From the NCBI RefSeq assembly GCF_020521555.1, contig NZ_BPWA01000001.1, forward strand, positions 1,240,001 through 1,304,000: a DNA stretch of 64,000 nucleotides. Direction: 5' to 3'. The notes beneath the pieces are model-generated. The model had not been told where the DNA came from and ran no database searches. It saw nothing but the letters and a program-made list of their open reading frames with translations. Shown here one piece after another: positions 27,807 to 42,663 of this stretch (position 1 is the first letter of the stretch; each line of letters begins with the position of its first letter). The DNA comes from Rodentibacter sp. JRC1. Its GTDB lineage: Bacteria; Pseudomonadota; Gammaproteobacteria; Enterobacterales; Pasteurellaceae. A program made the position numbers and the translations under genes.

Positions 27807-28436
27807 ATGTTTACAGCTTTTGTTGATTTTGTTGCGAAGATTGTTGCGCCAATGCAACGTCAATTTATCAATTTTATTCGCATTGCGATTTTTATCGTTA
27901 TGGCTTGGATCGGCGGTTTAAAAGTTGTGCAATATGAAGCGGATGGCATTGCACATTTTGTCTCCAACAGCCCGTTTATGAGTTTTTTATATGAAAAAGG
28001 CCCTAATTTAGTGGAAAACGACAAGGGTGAATTGGTGATGGAATACACCTTACATAAAAATCCGGAAGGTAAAATGGTTGCCAAAAATATTGAATGGCAC
28101 AAAGCCAACGGCACTTATACCGCCTCTTATATTATCGGTGCGATTATCGTTACCATCGGTGTATTGGTATTACTTGGTATTTGGAACCCAACACTGGGCT
28201 TAGCCGGTGGGTTGCTGACTTTCGGAATGTCTATTGTTACCCTTTCGTTTTTGATTACCACACCTGAGGCTTGGGTGCCGAATCTCGGTGGTGATATGCC
28301 AAGTCCGAACGTGGGTTTCCCTTACTTATCCGGTGTCGGGCGTTTAGTTATTAAGGATATTATTATGATGGCGGGTGGTTTAACCGCGGCAGCGGAATGT
28401 GCGAGCCGTTACTTGGCGGCAAGAAAAGCGGCGTAA
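27807..28436 (+). CDS. RclC/YkgB-family (DUF417) inner-membrane protein
   Basis: This 209-residue protein with about four helices closely fits the YkgB/RclC family. Shared segments are MAWIGGLKVVQYEADGI, VSNSPFMSFLYE, SFLITTPEAWVPNLGG and FPYLSGVGRLVIKD. In E. coli RclC belongs to the reactive-chlorine response regulon. No rclA, rclB or rclR is adjacent here, so a role in hypochlorite defence is only an inference. The gene is monocistronic with a terminator behind it. Confidence 0.85.
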   Translation: MFTAFVDFVAKIVAPMQRQFINFIRIAIFIVMAWIGGLKVVQYEADGIAHFVSNSPFMSFLYEKGPNLVENDKGELVMEYTLHKNPEGKMVAKNIEWHKANGTYTASYIIGAIIVTIGVLVLLGIWNPTLGLAGGLLTFGMSIVTLSFLITTPEAWVPNLGGDMPSPNVGFPYLSGVGRLVIKDIIMMAGGLTAAAECASRYLAARKAA

Positions 28437-28462
28437 TAATGAATGAATTTACTTCTACTCAG

Positions 28463-28486
28463 AGGGGGCTATCGCTCCCTTTTTTA
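28463..28486 (+). terminator. Terminator of the rclC-like gene
   Basis: AGGGGGC / GCTCCCT stem with TATC loop, followed by TTTTT. Confidence 0.8.
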
Positions 28487-28526
28487 TTATGGAGGGATAT
28501 TGATTTGCAGTGTTTTTAAGATGAAT

Positions 28527-28621
28527 TGGCGGAAAGTCATGGGAGTTGAACCCACCCGGGAACGCTGGCGTCCCCAACAGGATTTGAAGTCCTGCCACCT
28601 CACCGGAGATGACGACCTTCC
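28527..28621 (-). tRNA. selC: Selenocysteine tRNA (tRNA-Sec, anticodon TCA)
   Basis: Read on the minus strand this is 95 nt, the length of E. coli selC, starting GGAAGGTCGTCATCTCC and ending with an encoded CCA. It has the long acceptor stem and long variable arm of tRNA-Sec. The anticodon loop GACTTCAAATCC carries TCA, which decodes UGA. It lies next to selA and selB on the opposite strand, so all of the dedicated decoding machinery except selD is here. Confidence 0.96.
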
Positions 28622-28794
28622 GAGGTTGAAACGAAAGCTACTTTAGCGTAAATTAATCGCCAATTCAATGTTATCGCGAATTAAATTTTAAAATGTTTAC
28701 GGTATTGCTTCGCCCTGGTTATTTGTATTGTTTTCGGCTTGCAGTTTTGTGTTTGTTTTAATTTAATTCACTCTATTTAAAAACGGATTCTAAA

Positions 28795-30180
28795 ATGACC
28801 GCACTTTTTCAACAATTGCCTTCCGTTGATAAATTACTCAAAACACCACAAGGCGAGCAGCTTATTGCCGAATTTGGTCATTCCGCTGTGGTAGAAATGA
28901 GTCGAACTTTATTAATGATGGCGCGCCAATTTATTCATAAAAAGAATCAACTCCCCGAATATTTCAGCCATTTTGACCGCACTTTTGCCGAACTTAGGTA
29001 TCGTTTACGGCAACAAAATCTCGTGCAAATGAAAGCGGTGCATAATCTTACCGGAACAGTGTTACACACTAATTTAGGACGCGCTTTGTGGGCGAAAGAG
29101 GCGCAAAATGCGGCATTATCCGCAATGGCTGAAAATGTTGCCTTGGAATATGATTTGGACGAAGGAAAGCGTAGCCATCGTGATAATTATATCAGCGACT
29201 TGCTATGTCGTTTAACCGGCGCGGAAGCCGCTTGTGTGGTGAACAATAATGCAGCGGCGGTATTGTTGATGTTGGCGACGTTTGCCCAAGGTAAAGAAGT
29301 GGTGATTTCACGCGGTGAATTAATTGAAATCGGCGGTGCGTTTCGGATTCCGGATATTATGGCGCAGGCGGGGTGTCGTTTGGTGGAAGTCGGCACAACC
29401 AATCGCACCCATTTGAACGATTATCGTCATGCAATCAATGAAAATACCGCCTTTTTAATGAAAGTTCACAGCAGTAATTATCAAATTTGCGGTTTTACTT
29501 CCTCCGTATCGGAACAAGAATTGGTTGAGTTGGGGCGTGAAATAAATCTTCCTGTGGTGGCGGATCTTGGCAGTGGTGCGTTGGTTGATTTAAGCCGATA
29601 TGGTTTGCCGAAAGAGCCGACGGTGCAAGAAAAAGTCGCACAAGGTGTGGATTTAGTGTCTTTTTCCGGCGATAAATTGCTTGGGGGCGTACAGGCTGGG
29701 ATTATTGTGGGGAAAAAAGAATGGATTGCACGGCTACAAACTCATCCTCTGAAACGCGCTTTGCGTTGCGATAAAGCGATTCTCGCAGGTTTAGAAGCCA
29801 CTTTACGCTTATATTTGAACCCTGAAAAATTACCTGAACGTTTGCCAACGCTACATTTGCTCACTCAATCGGTCGAAGAGCTGGAGGAAAAGGCGGAACG
29901 ACTCAAAGTGCGGTTGGAAATGCGATTAAATTCACAGTTTGATATCCAAATCGAAAAGAGTTTCGCACAAATCGGTAGTGGATCTCAGCCGATGGAACGC
30001 ATTCCTTCTATCGCCGTTACGCTTTCCGAAAAAACAAATGAAAAATTGACCGCACTTTGCGTCCGTTTAAAGTTACTTTCCCGTCCGATTATCGGGCGAA
30101 TGGAGGGAGGCAAATTATGGCTGGATTTACGCAGCCTTGCGGATGTTGAAACCTTATTACACACAGTGGACGAACTATGA
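28795..30180 (+). CDS. selA: L-seryl-tRNA(Sec) selenium transferase SelA
   Basis: This 461-residue PLP enzyme converts seryl-tRNA(Sec) to selenocysteyl-tRNA(Sec) using selenophosphate. The PLP lysine is Lys294 in [11 protein letters not shown], and the HTNLGRAL segment near residue 91 is typical. The coding sequence opens with an uptake signal (ATGACCGCACTT). It overlaps selB by four bases (ATGA), so the two are coupled. selC lies 170 bp upstream on the other strand. No obvious selenoprotein gene was recognised in the window. Confidence 0.97.
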   Translation: MTALFQQLPSVDKLLKTPQGEQLIAEFGHSAVVEMSRTLLMMARQFIHKKNQLPEYFSHFDRTFAELRYRLRQQNLVQMKAVHNLTGTVLHTNLGRALWAKEAQNAALSAMAENVALEYDLDEGKRSHRDNYISDLLCRLTGAEAACVVNNNAAAVLLMLATFAQGKEVVISRGELIEIGGAFRIPDIMAQAGCRLVEVGTTNRTHLNDYRHAINENTAFLMKVHSSNYQICGFTSSVSEQELVELGREINLPVVADLGSGALVDLSRYGLPKEPTVQEKVAQGVDLVSFSGDKLLGGVQAGIIVGKKEWIARLQTHPLKRALRCDKAILAGLEATLRLYLNPEKLPERLPTLHLLTQSVEELEEKAERLKVRLEMRLNSQFDIQIEKSFAQIGSGSQPMERIPSIAVTLSEKTNEKLTALCVRLKLLSRPIIGRMEGGKLWLDLRSLADVETLLHTVDEL

Positions 30181-32048
30181 TTATTGTTACTTCAGGGCAC
30201 GTTGATCACGGCAAAACGGCGTTATTAAAAGCGTTAACTGGTACGAATACAGCACATCTGCCGGAAGAAAAAAAACGGGGAATGACCATTGATCTCGGCT
30301 ATGCCTATCTTCCTCTTGCGGTCAACAATAGCCTCGAAACCCTTGGTTTTATTGATGTGCCGGGGCATGAAAAATTTTTATCAAATATGCTGGCGGGCTT
30401 AGGTGGCGTGCATTATGCAATGTTAGTTGTGGCGGCGGATGAAGGCGTGGCTGCGCAAACAAGGGAACATTTGGCGATTTTGCGCCAGCTACAATTTAAT
30501 CGAATTATCGTGGTGCTGACGAAATCGGATCGAGCAAGTTCGGCGCAGATCGAGGCATTAATTCAAAAAATCAAACAGGATTATGCTTTTTTACGTGATG
30601 CCGAATATTTTGTTACTTCCGCAGAAACCGGCGAAGGCATCGAGGCATTGCGTGATTACTTACGGCAATTACCGGAACTTTCCGACAAGCAAAAACCGTT
30701 TCGTTATGCCATTGATCGTGTATTTCGTGTGAAAGGCGCAGGTACGGTAGTAACAGGTACGGTATTTGCCGGAATGGTGAAGGTAGATGACGAACTCTAT
30801 CTTTCCAAGGGGCAAAAAGTGCGTGTGAAAGCCATTCATGCACAAAATACACCAAGCAGTCAAGGTGTGGCGGGACAGCGTTTGGCATTGAATTTGAATG
30901 CGGATTTAGATCGCATTCCGATGGAACGTGGCGATTGGCTGTTACAGGATTTCCCTCTTTTCCCCACAGATCGCATTAGCGTACAAATTCAAGCGGAAAC
31001 CGTATTAAATGAAAATCAGCCGGTGCATATTTACCACGCGGCAAGCCGTACCACGGGTAAACTTACGTTATTGCAAAGCAAAAATGCGATGCCGAATGAC
31101 CGCACTTTGGCGGAAATTACGTTGGATTTCCCGTTGTTTTTAAGTTTCGGTGATAAATTAATTTTGCGAAGTGGCGATGCGAAAACCTTAGTGGCAGGGG
31201 CGCAGGTGCTGGAAATTGATTCGCCGAGACGCTATAAGCGCACCGAAGTGCGGTTAAATTTTTTGAAAAATTTAGCCGTGGCGGAAACACTGGCACAGCG
31301 TATCGTATTTACTCTTCAAGGTAATGCGGTAAATGCTAAAAAATTAATGTGGACGGAACAACTGACCGCACAACAGTTGGATGATGCATTGGAAAGTTGT
31401 GGTGCGGTACGTTATCAAGATTGGTGCTTCAATAGCGATTATGATCAAGAAAAAAAACAGCAAATTTTAACCGCACTTAATTTTTATCACGAACAGCACA
31501 ATGATCAACTCGGTGTGGGCAAAGCCCGTTTGCACCGAATGGCAGCGCTTAATCAACCGGAAAATTTGATTTATCATTTTATCGATGAGATGTTAGATGA
31601 GGGGGAATTACAACAAACACGAGGTTGGCTGCATTTGCCCGAACACAAAATTCAATTTACACCGGAAGAGCAAACTCGTTGGTCAGAAATGTTGGCGGAA
31701 TTTGAACGCGCTCAAGGTCAAGCTGTTTGGGTTCGCGATATGGCAAATGCATTGGCAATGGATGAAAGTTCGATGCGTGATTTTATGTATAAAGCAGGAA
31801 AACTGGGTTATCTCACCCCTATCGTGAAAGATCGTTTTTTCTTAACGGAAACGATTTATGCTTATGCGCGTTTGATCAAAAAAATTGCAGAGGAAGAGGG
31901 CAAAGTTTCGGTAAACGAAGTTCGCGATCGTTTGAGTTTTGGGCGTAAACTCACCGTGCAGTTGATGGAATATTTTGACCGCACCGGTTTTTTACGCCGT
32001 AAAGGGAATGATCATATTTTGCGCGATAAAAATGCGTTTGATTTATAG
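30177..32048 (+). CDS. selB: Selenocysteine-specific elongation factor SelB
   Basis: This 623-residue GTPase delivers Sec-tRNA to UGA codons. The N-terminal EF-Tu-like part has GHVDHGKT (G1), DVPGHE (G3) and TKSD (G4). The C-terminal half contains repeated winged-helix domains that read the SECIS hairpin; it ends near [14 protein letters not shown]. Full length matches the family. It overlaps selA by four bases and carries several internal uptake signals. Confidence 0.97.
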   Translation: MIIVTSGHVDHGKTALLKALTGTNTAHLPEEKKRGMTIDLGYAYLPLAVNNSLETLGFIDVPGHEKFLSNMLAGLGGVHYAMLVVAADEGVAAQTREHLAILRQLQFNRIIVVLTKSDRASSAQIEALIQKIKQDYAFLRDAEYFVTSAETGEGIEALRDYLRQLPELSDKQKPFRYAIDRVFRVKGAGTVVTGTVFAGMVKVDDELYLSKGQKVRVKAIHAQNTPSSQGVAGQRLALNLNADLDRIPMERGDWLLQDFPLFPTDRISVQIQAETVLNENQPVHIYHAASRTTGKLTLLQSKNAMPNDRTLAEITLDFPLFLSFGDKLILRSGDAKTLVAGAQVLEIDSPRRYKRTEVRLNFLKNLAVAETLAQRIVFTLQGNAVNAKKLMWTEQLTAQQLDDALESCGAVRYQDWCFNSDYDQEKKQQILTALNFYHEQHNDQLGVGKARLHRMAALNQPENLIYHFIDEMLDEGELQQTRGWLHLPEHKIQFTPEEQTRWSEMLAEFERAQGQAVWVRDMANALAMDESSMRDFMYKAGKLGYLTPIVKDRFFLTETIYAYARLIKKIAEEEGKVSVNEVRDRLSFGRKLTVQLMEYFDRTGFLRRKGNDHILRDKNAFDL

Positions 32049-32078
32049 TCAATTAAATTCACTATATAAGGAAATGAT

Positions 32079-32981
32079 ATGCAAAAAACATTGATTTCAG
32101 CGGTAATTTTGACCGCACTTTTAACTACCGGCTGCCAAGATAAAGAAGCACAGGCGGAAATCGAACGGCTGAATCAAAAAATCGTGCAACTTACGGAAGA
32201 AAATAAACAGCTACAGCTTGATGTGCTTGCCAATAAAACTTGGGCGGAGAATATTATTCCGGCAATTTTCGCGGAAGAGGATATTGTATTCAAAAAATCG
32301 GAAACGATTAAATATCCAAAATCAGATGATAGTTATGCACCGGAAGAAGGGAGTATTGCTTATTCTATTTCAACTTTGAAAACCAATATCGATTGGTTGA
32401 ATACGTTATTATGGGCAGAGCTGACCCGTAAGGATGGCAATGTTCCCACGCGCGACCAGTTTTTGCAGCATTACCGGAAAGATTTTGACGGAACCAAAAA
32501 CGATATGACGGAAGAGCAAGTCAGTGGTTTTGAAATAAATAGTCGAGTTGATTTTATTGGTCAAAAAGAAAAATTGGCAACCTTTGTTATTGGTAACTAT
32601 GAATATACCGGTGGCGCGCACGGTATGAATATAAATCGTTATTTCACCCTTGATTTAACCACGCATAAAATTCTGACGTTAAATGATGTATTTGATGATG
32701 AAACCTTACCGAAAGTTAAAGCACTACTGTGGGAACGTTACATTGAACAAAATGGTGAAAATAACAAACCTTTTGTTTCCCAACAGGATTTCAATGTGTC
32801 GTCCAACATTTATTTAGACAGTGAAGGAATTCATTTTATTTATGGCGTATATGAAATAGCACCTTATGCCTTGGGCGAGCAAGATCTGACCCTTAGTTGG
32901 TGGGCATTGGAAAATTTGCTTAGTTCAAAATTCAAACAGCAGAACTATGTGAAATTTACGAATGTATGTGAAATATGTTAA
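32079..32981 (+). CDS. Lipoprotein with DUF3298 (RsiV-like) domain
   Basis: This 300-residue protein has a lipoprotein signal (lipobox LTTGC, Cys19) and a short coiled coil (about 24-48: AQAEIERLNQKIVQLTEENK). A DUF3298/DUF4163-type domain (about 95-285) has the characteristic YTGGAHGMN motif and DLTTHKILTLNDVF. Related domains occur in the lysozyme-binding anti-sigma factor RsiV. No sigma factor is nearby, so its role is unknown. It lies 30 bp after selB and may be read through from it, ending at a shared uptake-signal hairpin. Confidence 0.75.
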   Translation: MQKTLISAVILTALLTTGCQDKEAQAEIERLNQKIVQLTEENKQLQLDVLANKTWAENIIPAIFAEEDIVFKKSETIKYPKSDDSYAPEEGSIAYSISTLKTNIDWLNTLLWAELTRKDGNVPTRDQFLQHYRKDFDGTKNDMTEEQVSGFEINSRVDFIGQKEKLATFVIGNYEYTGGAHGMNINRYFTLDLTTHKILTLNDVFDDETLPKVKALLWERYIEQNGENNKPFVSQQDFNVSSNIYLDSEGIHFIYGVYEIAPYALGEQDLTLSWWALENLLSSKFKQQNYVKFTNVCEIC

Positions 32982-33003
32982 AGAGGAACACTAATTAGAC
33001 ATA

Positions 33004-33034
33004 AAAAAGTGCGGTAGATTTTACCGCACTTTTT
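33004..33034. terminator. Bidirectional uptake-signal dyad terminator
   Basis: AAAAAGTGCGGT / ACCGCACTTTTT forms a 12-bp stem with A and T runs at both sides. It lies between the convergent DUF3298 gene and tusA, touching the tusA stop codon. Confidence 0.85.
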
Positions 33035-33273
33035 CACTTTCCTTTTTTCACCCAATATTTAAAGGGTGGTGTTTTCACCTCGCTCTGTATTAGGGTGTGA
33101 TCCATAAATTGACAAAAACTTGGGATATCACGTGTAGTGGCGGGATCATCGGCGAGAATTAACAGCACATCGCCATCGTTTAAATGACGAATATTCTTGC
33201 GCACCAGCATTACCGGTTCAGGGCAACGCAAGCCTAAGGTGTCAAGAGTTTGAGTTACTGCGGGTTCGGACAT
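33034..33273 (-). CDS. tusA: Sulfurtransferase TusA
   Basis: This 79-residue SirA/TusA protein has the active-site motif [12 protein letters not shown], with Cys17 as the persulfide carrier. In enterobacteria TusA passes sulfur from IscS to TusBCD for tRNA 2-thiouridine formation. The key residue is a normal Cys codon, not UGA, despite the selenium genes nearby. It is convergent with the lipoprotein gene and divergent from yigZ. Confidence 0.93.
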   Translation of the reverse strand: MSEPAVTQTLDTLGLRCPEPVMLVRKNIRHLNDGDVLLILADDPATTRDIPSFCQFMDHTLIQSEVKTPPFKYWVKKGK

Positions 33274-33387
33274 CTTCTTTTTTCCTAAAAAAATAATGCG
33301 ATATCATACCGCACTTACTGCAAAATTTCGACAAATCCCCATCATCAGTGATAGACTAGCGCGATTAAAATTACCTGAAAAAAGACA

Positions 33388-34008
33388 ATGGCGGAATATC
33401 TTATTCCTAAAAGTGCGGTCATTTTTGAAGAAGAAATCAAGAAAAGCCGCTTTATCACTTATTTACAACGTACGGAAGGTTTAGCGGAGGCAAAAGCCTT
33501 TTGGGTGCAAATTAGATCAGCGCACCCGAATGCACGTCATCATTGTTGGGCAGCGGTTGCAGGCAAGCCGACGGATTCACAACAATTTGGATTTTCAGAT
33601 GATGGTGAGCCGGCGGGAACGGCAGGAAAACCGATGTTGAGCGCACTTCAAGGTTGTAATGTCGGCGAAATTAGTGCTGTCGTGGTACGTTATTACGGCG
33701 GTATTCTTTTGGGTACCGGGGGATTGGTGCGCGCTTATGGCAATGGCGTTCAACAAGCATTAAAGCTGTTGGAAACCGAAACGAAAGTAGAACGTACACT
33801 TTTTCGTTTAGATATTGATTATGGGCAGCTTGGCTTTGTACAGTTACTTTGTGAGAAGTATCGAATCGAAATTTTAGATCAGGACTTTCAGGTGAAAATT
33901 CATTTGACCCTCGGCATTAGTAAAGAAACCATTCCGCCTTTTACCGCAGAATTGCGGGAAAAATCAGCGGGAAGATTGGTGAGCAAATCTTTAGAAATAG
34001 GCGAATAA
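33388..34008 (+). CDS. yigZ: YigZ/IMPACT-family protein
   Basis: This 206-residue protein has an N-terminal UPF0029 domain with [34 protein letters not shown] and GGLVRAYG, and a C-terminal ferredoxin-like domain of about 70 residues. The family resembles eukaryotic IMPACT, a translation-linked regulator; the bacterial role is unclear. It begins the run yigZ-trkH-hemG-rrn, as in E. coli, with a 2-bp gap to trkH. Confidence 0.92.
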   Translation: MAEYLIPKSAVIFEEEIKKSRFITYLQRTEGLAEAKAFWVQIRSAHPNARHHCWAAVAGKPTDSQQFGFSDDGEPAGTAGKPMLSALQGCNVGEISAVVVRYYGGILLGTGGLVRAYGNGVQQALKLLETETKVERTLFRLDIDYGQLGFVQLLCEKYRIEILDQDFQVKIHLTLGISKETIPPFTAELREKSAGRLVSKSLEIGE

Positions 34009-34010
34009 TT

Positions 34011-35474
34011 GTGCATATTTTATCCATTATCCGAATTATCGGCATTCTTGTTATGTGCTTTTCCGGTACGATGCTTATTCCGGCATTCGTTGCATTCATT
34101 TATGGCGATGGTGGTGGGAAAGCCTTTATGCAGGCATTTGCGTTAAGTTTAATGACCGGCGCATTACTGTGGTGGCCTTGTCATCATCATAAACAGGAAT
34201 TGCGCTCACGTGAGGGTTTTTTGATTGTTGTGGCATTTTGGTTTGTGTTGGGGGGATTAGCCACCTTACCTTTGCTATTATTCGATGTGCTACATTTATC
34301 ACTGGCTTCTGCGGTGTTTGAGGCCTTTTCCGGCTTAACCACCACAGGTGCAACGGTGATGACGGGGCTGGATAATTTACCGAAAGCGATGTTGTTCTAT
34401 CGTCAATTTTTGCAATGGCTTGGCGGTATGGGGATCATTGTGTTGGCGATTGCGATTATTCCGTTGCTAGGCGTTGGTGGAATGCAGTTGTACCGTGCAG
34501 AAATGTCCGGTCCGATGAAAGAGCAGAAGATTCGGCCTAGGATAGCGGAAACAGCAAAAGTATTATGGATAATTTATCTTTTTCTGACCCTTTCTTGTTC
34601 GCTGGCTTATTGGCTGGCGGGAATGACGCCTTTTGATGCGATTACCCATAGCTTTTCCACCGTATCTATCGGTGGATTTTCAACTCATGATGCGAGTATG
34701 GGGTATTTCAATAGTCCGCTTATTAATAGTATCACAATGTTATTTCTATTAATTTCGGCTTGTAATTTCGGGTTGCACTTTCGAGCTTTTTCAACGATTG
34801 GAAGAGAAAATTTTTTCAAAATTTATTTGCGCGATCCTGAATTTCGGTTTTTTATCAGTATTCAGTTTATTCTTGTTATTATCTGTACTTTGGTGATGTG
34901 GAGTCATAATTATTTTTCATCATCTTGGCAGGATTTTGAACAGGTGTTGTTTCAAGCTATATCTATTTCAACCACAACAGGCTATACGACCTCTGATTTT
35001 ACTTCATGGCCTTCTTTCGTGCCCGTCATATTGGTTCTTGCTTCATTTATGGGGGGCTGCGCCGGTTCTGTGGGGGGCGGCTTGCGTGTGGCGCGCGTAT
35101 TATTGTTATATTTACAGGGGAAACGCGAATTGAAACGGGTTGTGCATCCGAACTTGGTTTATCCCATTAAGTGGGGTAATAATGTGTTGGATGAACGAGT
35201 CATCGGTAGTATTTGGGCGTTTTTTTCCGCTTATCTTTTAGTTTTTTTAATTTGTTTACTTGGCGTGATAGCATGTGGTGTCGAACCTTTTGACGCATTT
35301 AACGCAGTATTAGCCACTCTGAATAATTTAGGTGTAGGATTAGGTTCGGTTAGCAATAGCATGATAGCTGTTCCGGATAGCGCAAAATGGGTTTTGTCTA
35401 TTGCGATGGTGTGTGGCCGTTTAGAAATTTTCACGCTTTTAGCATTATTTACTCCTGCATTTTGGAAATCATAA
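34011..35474 (+). CDS. trkH: Trk potassium uptake channel subunit TrkH
   Basis: This 487-residue membrane protein forms the K+ pore of the TrkAH system. Four pore-loop repeats with filter glycines are visible: [40 protein letters not shown] and [13 protein letters not shown]. The start is GTG at 34011, only two bases after the yigZ stop. Its own stop overlaps the hemG start by one base (TAATG). It needs the cytoplasmic NAD-binding TrkA, encoded elsewhere. Confidence 0.96.
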   Translation: MHILSIIRIIGILVMCFSGTMLIPAFVAFIYGDGGGKAFMQAFALSLMTGALLWWPCHHHKQELRSREGFLIVVAFWFVLGGLATLPLLLFDVLHLSLASAVFEAFSGLTTTGATVMTGLDNLPKAMLFYRQFLQWLGGMGIIVLAIAIIPLLGVGGMQLYRAEMSGPMKEQKIRPRIAETAKVLWIIYLFLTLSCSLAYWLAGMTPFDAITHSFSTVSIGGFSTHDASMGYFNSPLINSITMLFLLISACNFGLHFRAFSTIGRENFFKIYLRDPEFRFFISIQFILVIICTLVMWSHNYFSSSWQDFEQVLFQAISISTTTGYTTSDFTSWPSFVPVILVLASFMGGCAGSVGGGLRVARVLLLYLQGKRELKRVVHPNLVYPIKWGNNVLDERVIGSIWAFFSAYLLVFLICLLGVIACGVEPFDAFNAVLATLNNLGVGLGSVSNSMIAVPDSAKWVLSIAMVCGRLEIFTLLALFTPAFWKS

Positions 35475-35989
35475 TGAAAACATTAATTCTTTATTTAAGT
35501 CATGATGGGCAAACGAAAAAAATCTCGGAATTTTTGACCGCACATTTGAATGGCGAAGTGGTTTTAGAGCCATTACGGGAAGATTATGACATTCAAGGTT
35601 TTGAACGGGTGATTATCGGTGCTTCGATTCGTTATGGTCATTTTAATAAATCTCTTGATCGTTTTGTTGTACGCAACCGCTCTCATTTAGAACGCAAAAG
35701 TGCGGTATTTTTTGGCGTGAATTTAACGGCGCGTAAAGAAGGTAAAGATAATCCTGAAACGAATACTTACGTACGTAAATTTTTACAACGCACAAAATGG
35801 CAACCGAAATTAGCGGCGGTGTTTGCAGGGGCGTTGCTTTATCCGCGTTATAGATGGTTCGATCGCATGATGATCCGATTTATAATGAAGCTCACCGGTG
35901 GGGAAACGGATACAAGTAAAGAAATTGAATATACGGATTGGGCTAAAGTTAAGGAATTTGCGAGCCGGATCAATGGGTTGAATAAATAA
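35474..35989 (+). CDS. hemG: Menaquinone-dependent protoporphyrinogen IX dehydrogenase HemG
   Basis: This 171-residue flavodoxin-like enzyme oxidises protoporphyrinogen IX to protoporphyrin IX, passing electrons to the quinone pool. The N-terminal FMN loop LYLSHDGQTKKI and the GASIRYGHFNK segment are typical, as is the extra basic/hydrophobic loop RYRWFDRMMIRFIMKLTGG. It is translationally coupled to trkH and is the last protein gene before the rRNA operon. Confidence 0.94.
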   Translation: MKTLILYLSHDGQTKKISEFLTAHLNGEVVLEPLREDYDIQGFERVIIGASIRYGHFNKSLDRFVVRNRSHLERKSAVFFGVNLTARKEGKDNPETNTYVRKFLQRTKWQPKLAAVFAGALLYPRYRWFDRMMIRFIMKLTGGETDTSKEIEYTDWAKVKEFASRINGLNK

Positions 35990-36070
35990 TCGAATTTTAG
36001 TTGCATTTTAAGCGATTTGTATAAGGTTCATACAAAAGAACAAAAATTTAAATATTTTTACAAAAAAGAG

Positions 36071-36098
36071 TTGCAAAGGATTGTAAAATCCCTATAAT
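36071..36098 (+). promoter_or_regulatory. rRNA operon promoter
   Basis: TTGCAA (-35) and TATAAT (-10) are separated by 16 bp and followed by a GC discriminator (GCGC). An A/T-rich UP-like tract precedes them (about 36042-36068). This is the only strong promoter seen in the 382 bp between hemG and the 16S gene. Confidence 0.8.
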
Positions 36099-36202
36099 GC
36101 GCACCACACAACGACGCACTGTTGTGAAATGTTTAAAATTGCAGTGCGTCGTTTTATTTTCGCCTTATTTTGAGTTGAGTGTTCGGCTTAAGGTTGGCGG
36201 AT

Positions 36203-36214
36203 TGCTCTTTAACA
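36203..36214 (+). promoter_or_regulatory. boxA antitermination signal of the rRNA leader
   Basis: TGCTCTTTAACA equals the bacterial rrn boxA consensus, which recruits Nus factors. The rest of the leader (about 36099-36371) shows no gene. Confidence 0.88.
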
Positions 36215-36371
36215 ATGTATCAGACAATCTGTGTGGGCACTTGTTGATTGACTTGTTTAAAATAAATTTTAATTTTGAAGTCTTAATAAGTGCTTAACTT
36301 GAGATTCATTTTTACTTTACTTTTAAAGGTAAATAATTTTTAGTCAGTATTTATTGAGCGATTGAACTTTT

Positions 36372-37906
<1,535 letters not shown>

Positions 37907-37989
37907 GTTAGAGACGAGCGATAACAAGTGTTCACACAGATTGGCTGATAGATTGTAGACAAGAGAGCACAGAAAATCGCATTACCCTT

Positions 37990-38066
<77 letters not shown>

Positions 38067-38150
38067 CTCTGAGAGTGAGTGAAAAGGTGTAATGGAAAAG
38101 GTTCATAAGCGGGTGTGGTATCTCTACACCGTTATGAGCAAATGATGAAA

Positions 38151-38226
38151 GGGGATATAGCTCAGCTGGGAGAGCGCCTGCCTTGCACGCAGGAGGTCAG
38201 CGGTTCGATCCCGCTTATCTCCACCA
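38151..38226 (+). tRNA. alaT: tRNA-Ala (TGC)
   Basis: 76 nt with encoded CCA. The anticodon loop CCTTGCACGC contains TGC. It is the second spacer tRNA of the rRNA operon. Confidence 0.97.
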
Positions 38227-38411
38227 CTTATCATCGTTAAGTAAATTGTTTTGCTGGAAATCCGAAAGAAAAGAGAGCAAGGATAATAAGGATAAAGAGA
38301 AAAATAAGTAGGCGATACAGGTTTTTACCTAAGTTTATCTTATCCTGTCTTATATTTATTATCTTTCCTTTAAGTTTATTTAACGATGATAACTGAAAAA
38401 GATTATCTGAC

Positions 38412-38423
38412 TGTTCTTTAACA
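38412..38423 (+). promoter_or_regulatory. boxA antitermination signal before 23S
   Basis: TGTTCTTTAACA, one base from the leader boxA, lies in the 359-bp spacer between tRNA-Ala and 23S. The spacer holds no gene. Confidence 0.8.
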
Positions 38424-38570
38424 AATTGGAAACAAGCTGAAAACTGAGAGATTTTTTTAAGTCTGCGAAAGCGGATAGAAGAAAGTCTGAGTAATAAAAA
38501 TCTTGATTGAACAAAAGCAATCGAGTGTTTAGTTAGATTAAATAACAGCTAAAGTGTTTGGTATTGAAAG

Positions 38571-38585
38571 CACTTGAGGTTGTAT

Positions 38586-38592
<7 letters not shown>
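38571..38592 (+). other. 5' arm of the 23S processing stem
   Basis: CACTTGAGGTTGTATAGTTA pairs, with one bulged base, with the sequence around 41474-41496 (CTTAACTATACAAC...CTCAAGTG). Together they form the long helix expected to be cut by RNase III. Confidence 0.7.
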
Positions 38593-41482
<2,890 letters not shown>

Positions 41483-41603
41483 ACAACGCTCAAGTGTTTT
41501 TGGAGCGAACTGACTGAATGAGAAAGATAAGAGAGATTTTGGAGAAGATTTTTCGGCTTGTGACCAATTGTTTAAAGAGAAAGAAGCAGTTATCGAAGGA
41601 TTA

Positions 41604-41720
41604 TCCCGGCGGCGATAGTGCGGAGGTTCCACCTGACCCCATACCGAACTCAGAAGTGAAAAGCCGTAATGCCGATGGTAGTGTGGGGTTTCCCCATGTG
41701 AGAGTAGGGCACCGCCGGGT
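41604..41720 (+). rRNA. rrf: 5S ribosomal RNA
   Basis: About 117 nt, with the conserved CCACCTGACCCCATACCGAAC and GAGAGTAGGGCACCGCC segments and complementary ends (CCCGGCGG / CCGCCGGG). Exact ends are uncertain by one or two bases. Confidence 0.94.
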
Positions 41721-41731
41721 TCAAACATATC

Positions 41732-41768
41732 AAGCCCCTTGGACGGATAAGGTTCAAGGGGTTTTGTT
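41732..41768 (+). terminator. Terminator of the rRNA operon
   Basis: Stem AAGCCCCTTGGAC / GTTCAAGGGGTTTT with a 7-nt loop, followed by a T-rich run, 11 bp after 5S. Confidence 0.9.
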
Positions 41769-41781
41769 ATTTCACGACTAA

Positions 41782-42102
41782 ATTTTGGCTTACTTACTTT
41801 TTGCAGGTTCTTTGAGTCACTGACTGGGGGGAAAATGAATATTGAAAACCGAACCTAATGTATCCTATCCTATTTATTTTTAATCAATCCCTTCTAAAAC
41901 ATCAACACGAACGAACGTATAAAAGTGCGATCAATTTTTTAGTTGAATCTAAAAAACCACAGAGTACACAATTTTTTAAAGCCGATAATGCTTTCTTATT
42001 TGTGAAATAATTGAAGTGCGGTCAAAATTAGCCGTATTTATTAGTGAGAAAAAATCACTTGAGTGATACAATCCATCAAATTTTTCATAAAGGATAACCC
42101 CA
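41782..42102. other. Intergenic region after the rRNA operon
   Basis: About 320 AT-rich bases hold one exact uptake signal (GAAGTGCGGTCA near 42015) and one degenerate copy (AAAGTGCGATCA). The AAGGATAACC ribosome site of yihI is at the end. No gene or clear promoter is seen. Confidence 0.5.
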
Positions 42103-42660
42103 ATGGCTCGTAAGAAAAAAACACGTCGAATTACGGATGTGATGCCGATTCGTAAAGCAGATAAGAAACCTGAGATGCCGAAACGTGCAGGTAAAAAATT
42201 AACACGTTATGAGTTAGATGCAAAAGCACGTGAGGAAAAGAAAAAACGTAAACATAAAGGTTTAGCATCAGGCTCACGTCATAGTATGCCGGAAGAAAGT
42301 GCTAATAAACCTCAACAAGTGGTTAAAGATTCCAAAATTGGCAGTAAAAAGAAAATCCCTCTTATTGTGGAATTTGTAAATAAACCTGAAAAAGGCCAGG
42401 TTATTCCTGTGATGAAAACAGTGAAAAAGCAAGATCCAATGCAGGAGTTGGAAAATCTTGAAAATAATGAAATTTTGAATGAATTGTTAGATGCTTTAGA
42501 CGAGGGTAAAAGTATCAGTAAAGCTGATCAGCAATTTGTGGATGAATGTTTGGATCGCATTGCAGAATTAATGGAAGAACTCGGTATTAAAGATGAAGAA
42601 GAAAATCAAGATGATTTATACCGCACTTTTGAGCAGATCGATATTAATCAGTTTAGATAA
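42103..42660 (+). CDS. yihI: Der GTPase-activating protein YihI
   Basis: This 185-residue protein has a very basic N-terminus ([22 protein letters not shown]...) and an acidic C-terminal half. YihI stimulates GTP hydrolysis by the ribosome-assembly GTPase Der and so delays 50S assembly. Its place next to an rRNA operon and upstream of hemN also matches the E. coli region. It is followed 3 bp later by the DUF2489 gene. Confidence 0.92.
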   Translation: MARKKKTRRITDVMPIRKADKKPEMPKRAGKKLTRYELDAKAREEKKKRKHKGLASGSRHSMPEESANKPQQVVKDSKIGSKKKIPLIVEFVNKPEKGQVIPVMKTVKKQDPMQELENLENNEILNELLDALDEGKSISKADQQFVDECLDRIAELMEELGIKDEEENQDDLYRTFEQIDINQFR

Positions 42661-42663
42661 AAA

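Noticed and set aside
26730..32074. Recurring AATTTAATTCACTATA-like strings before qseB, selA and the DUF3298 gene
   Set aside because: They are short, AT-rich and not flanked by further similarity. This is probably chance in AT-rich intergenic DNA.
33034..33273. Selenocysteine version of TusA next to the sel genes
   Set aside because: The active-site codon is a normal cysteine codon; there is no in-frame TGA.
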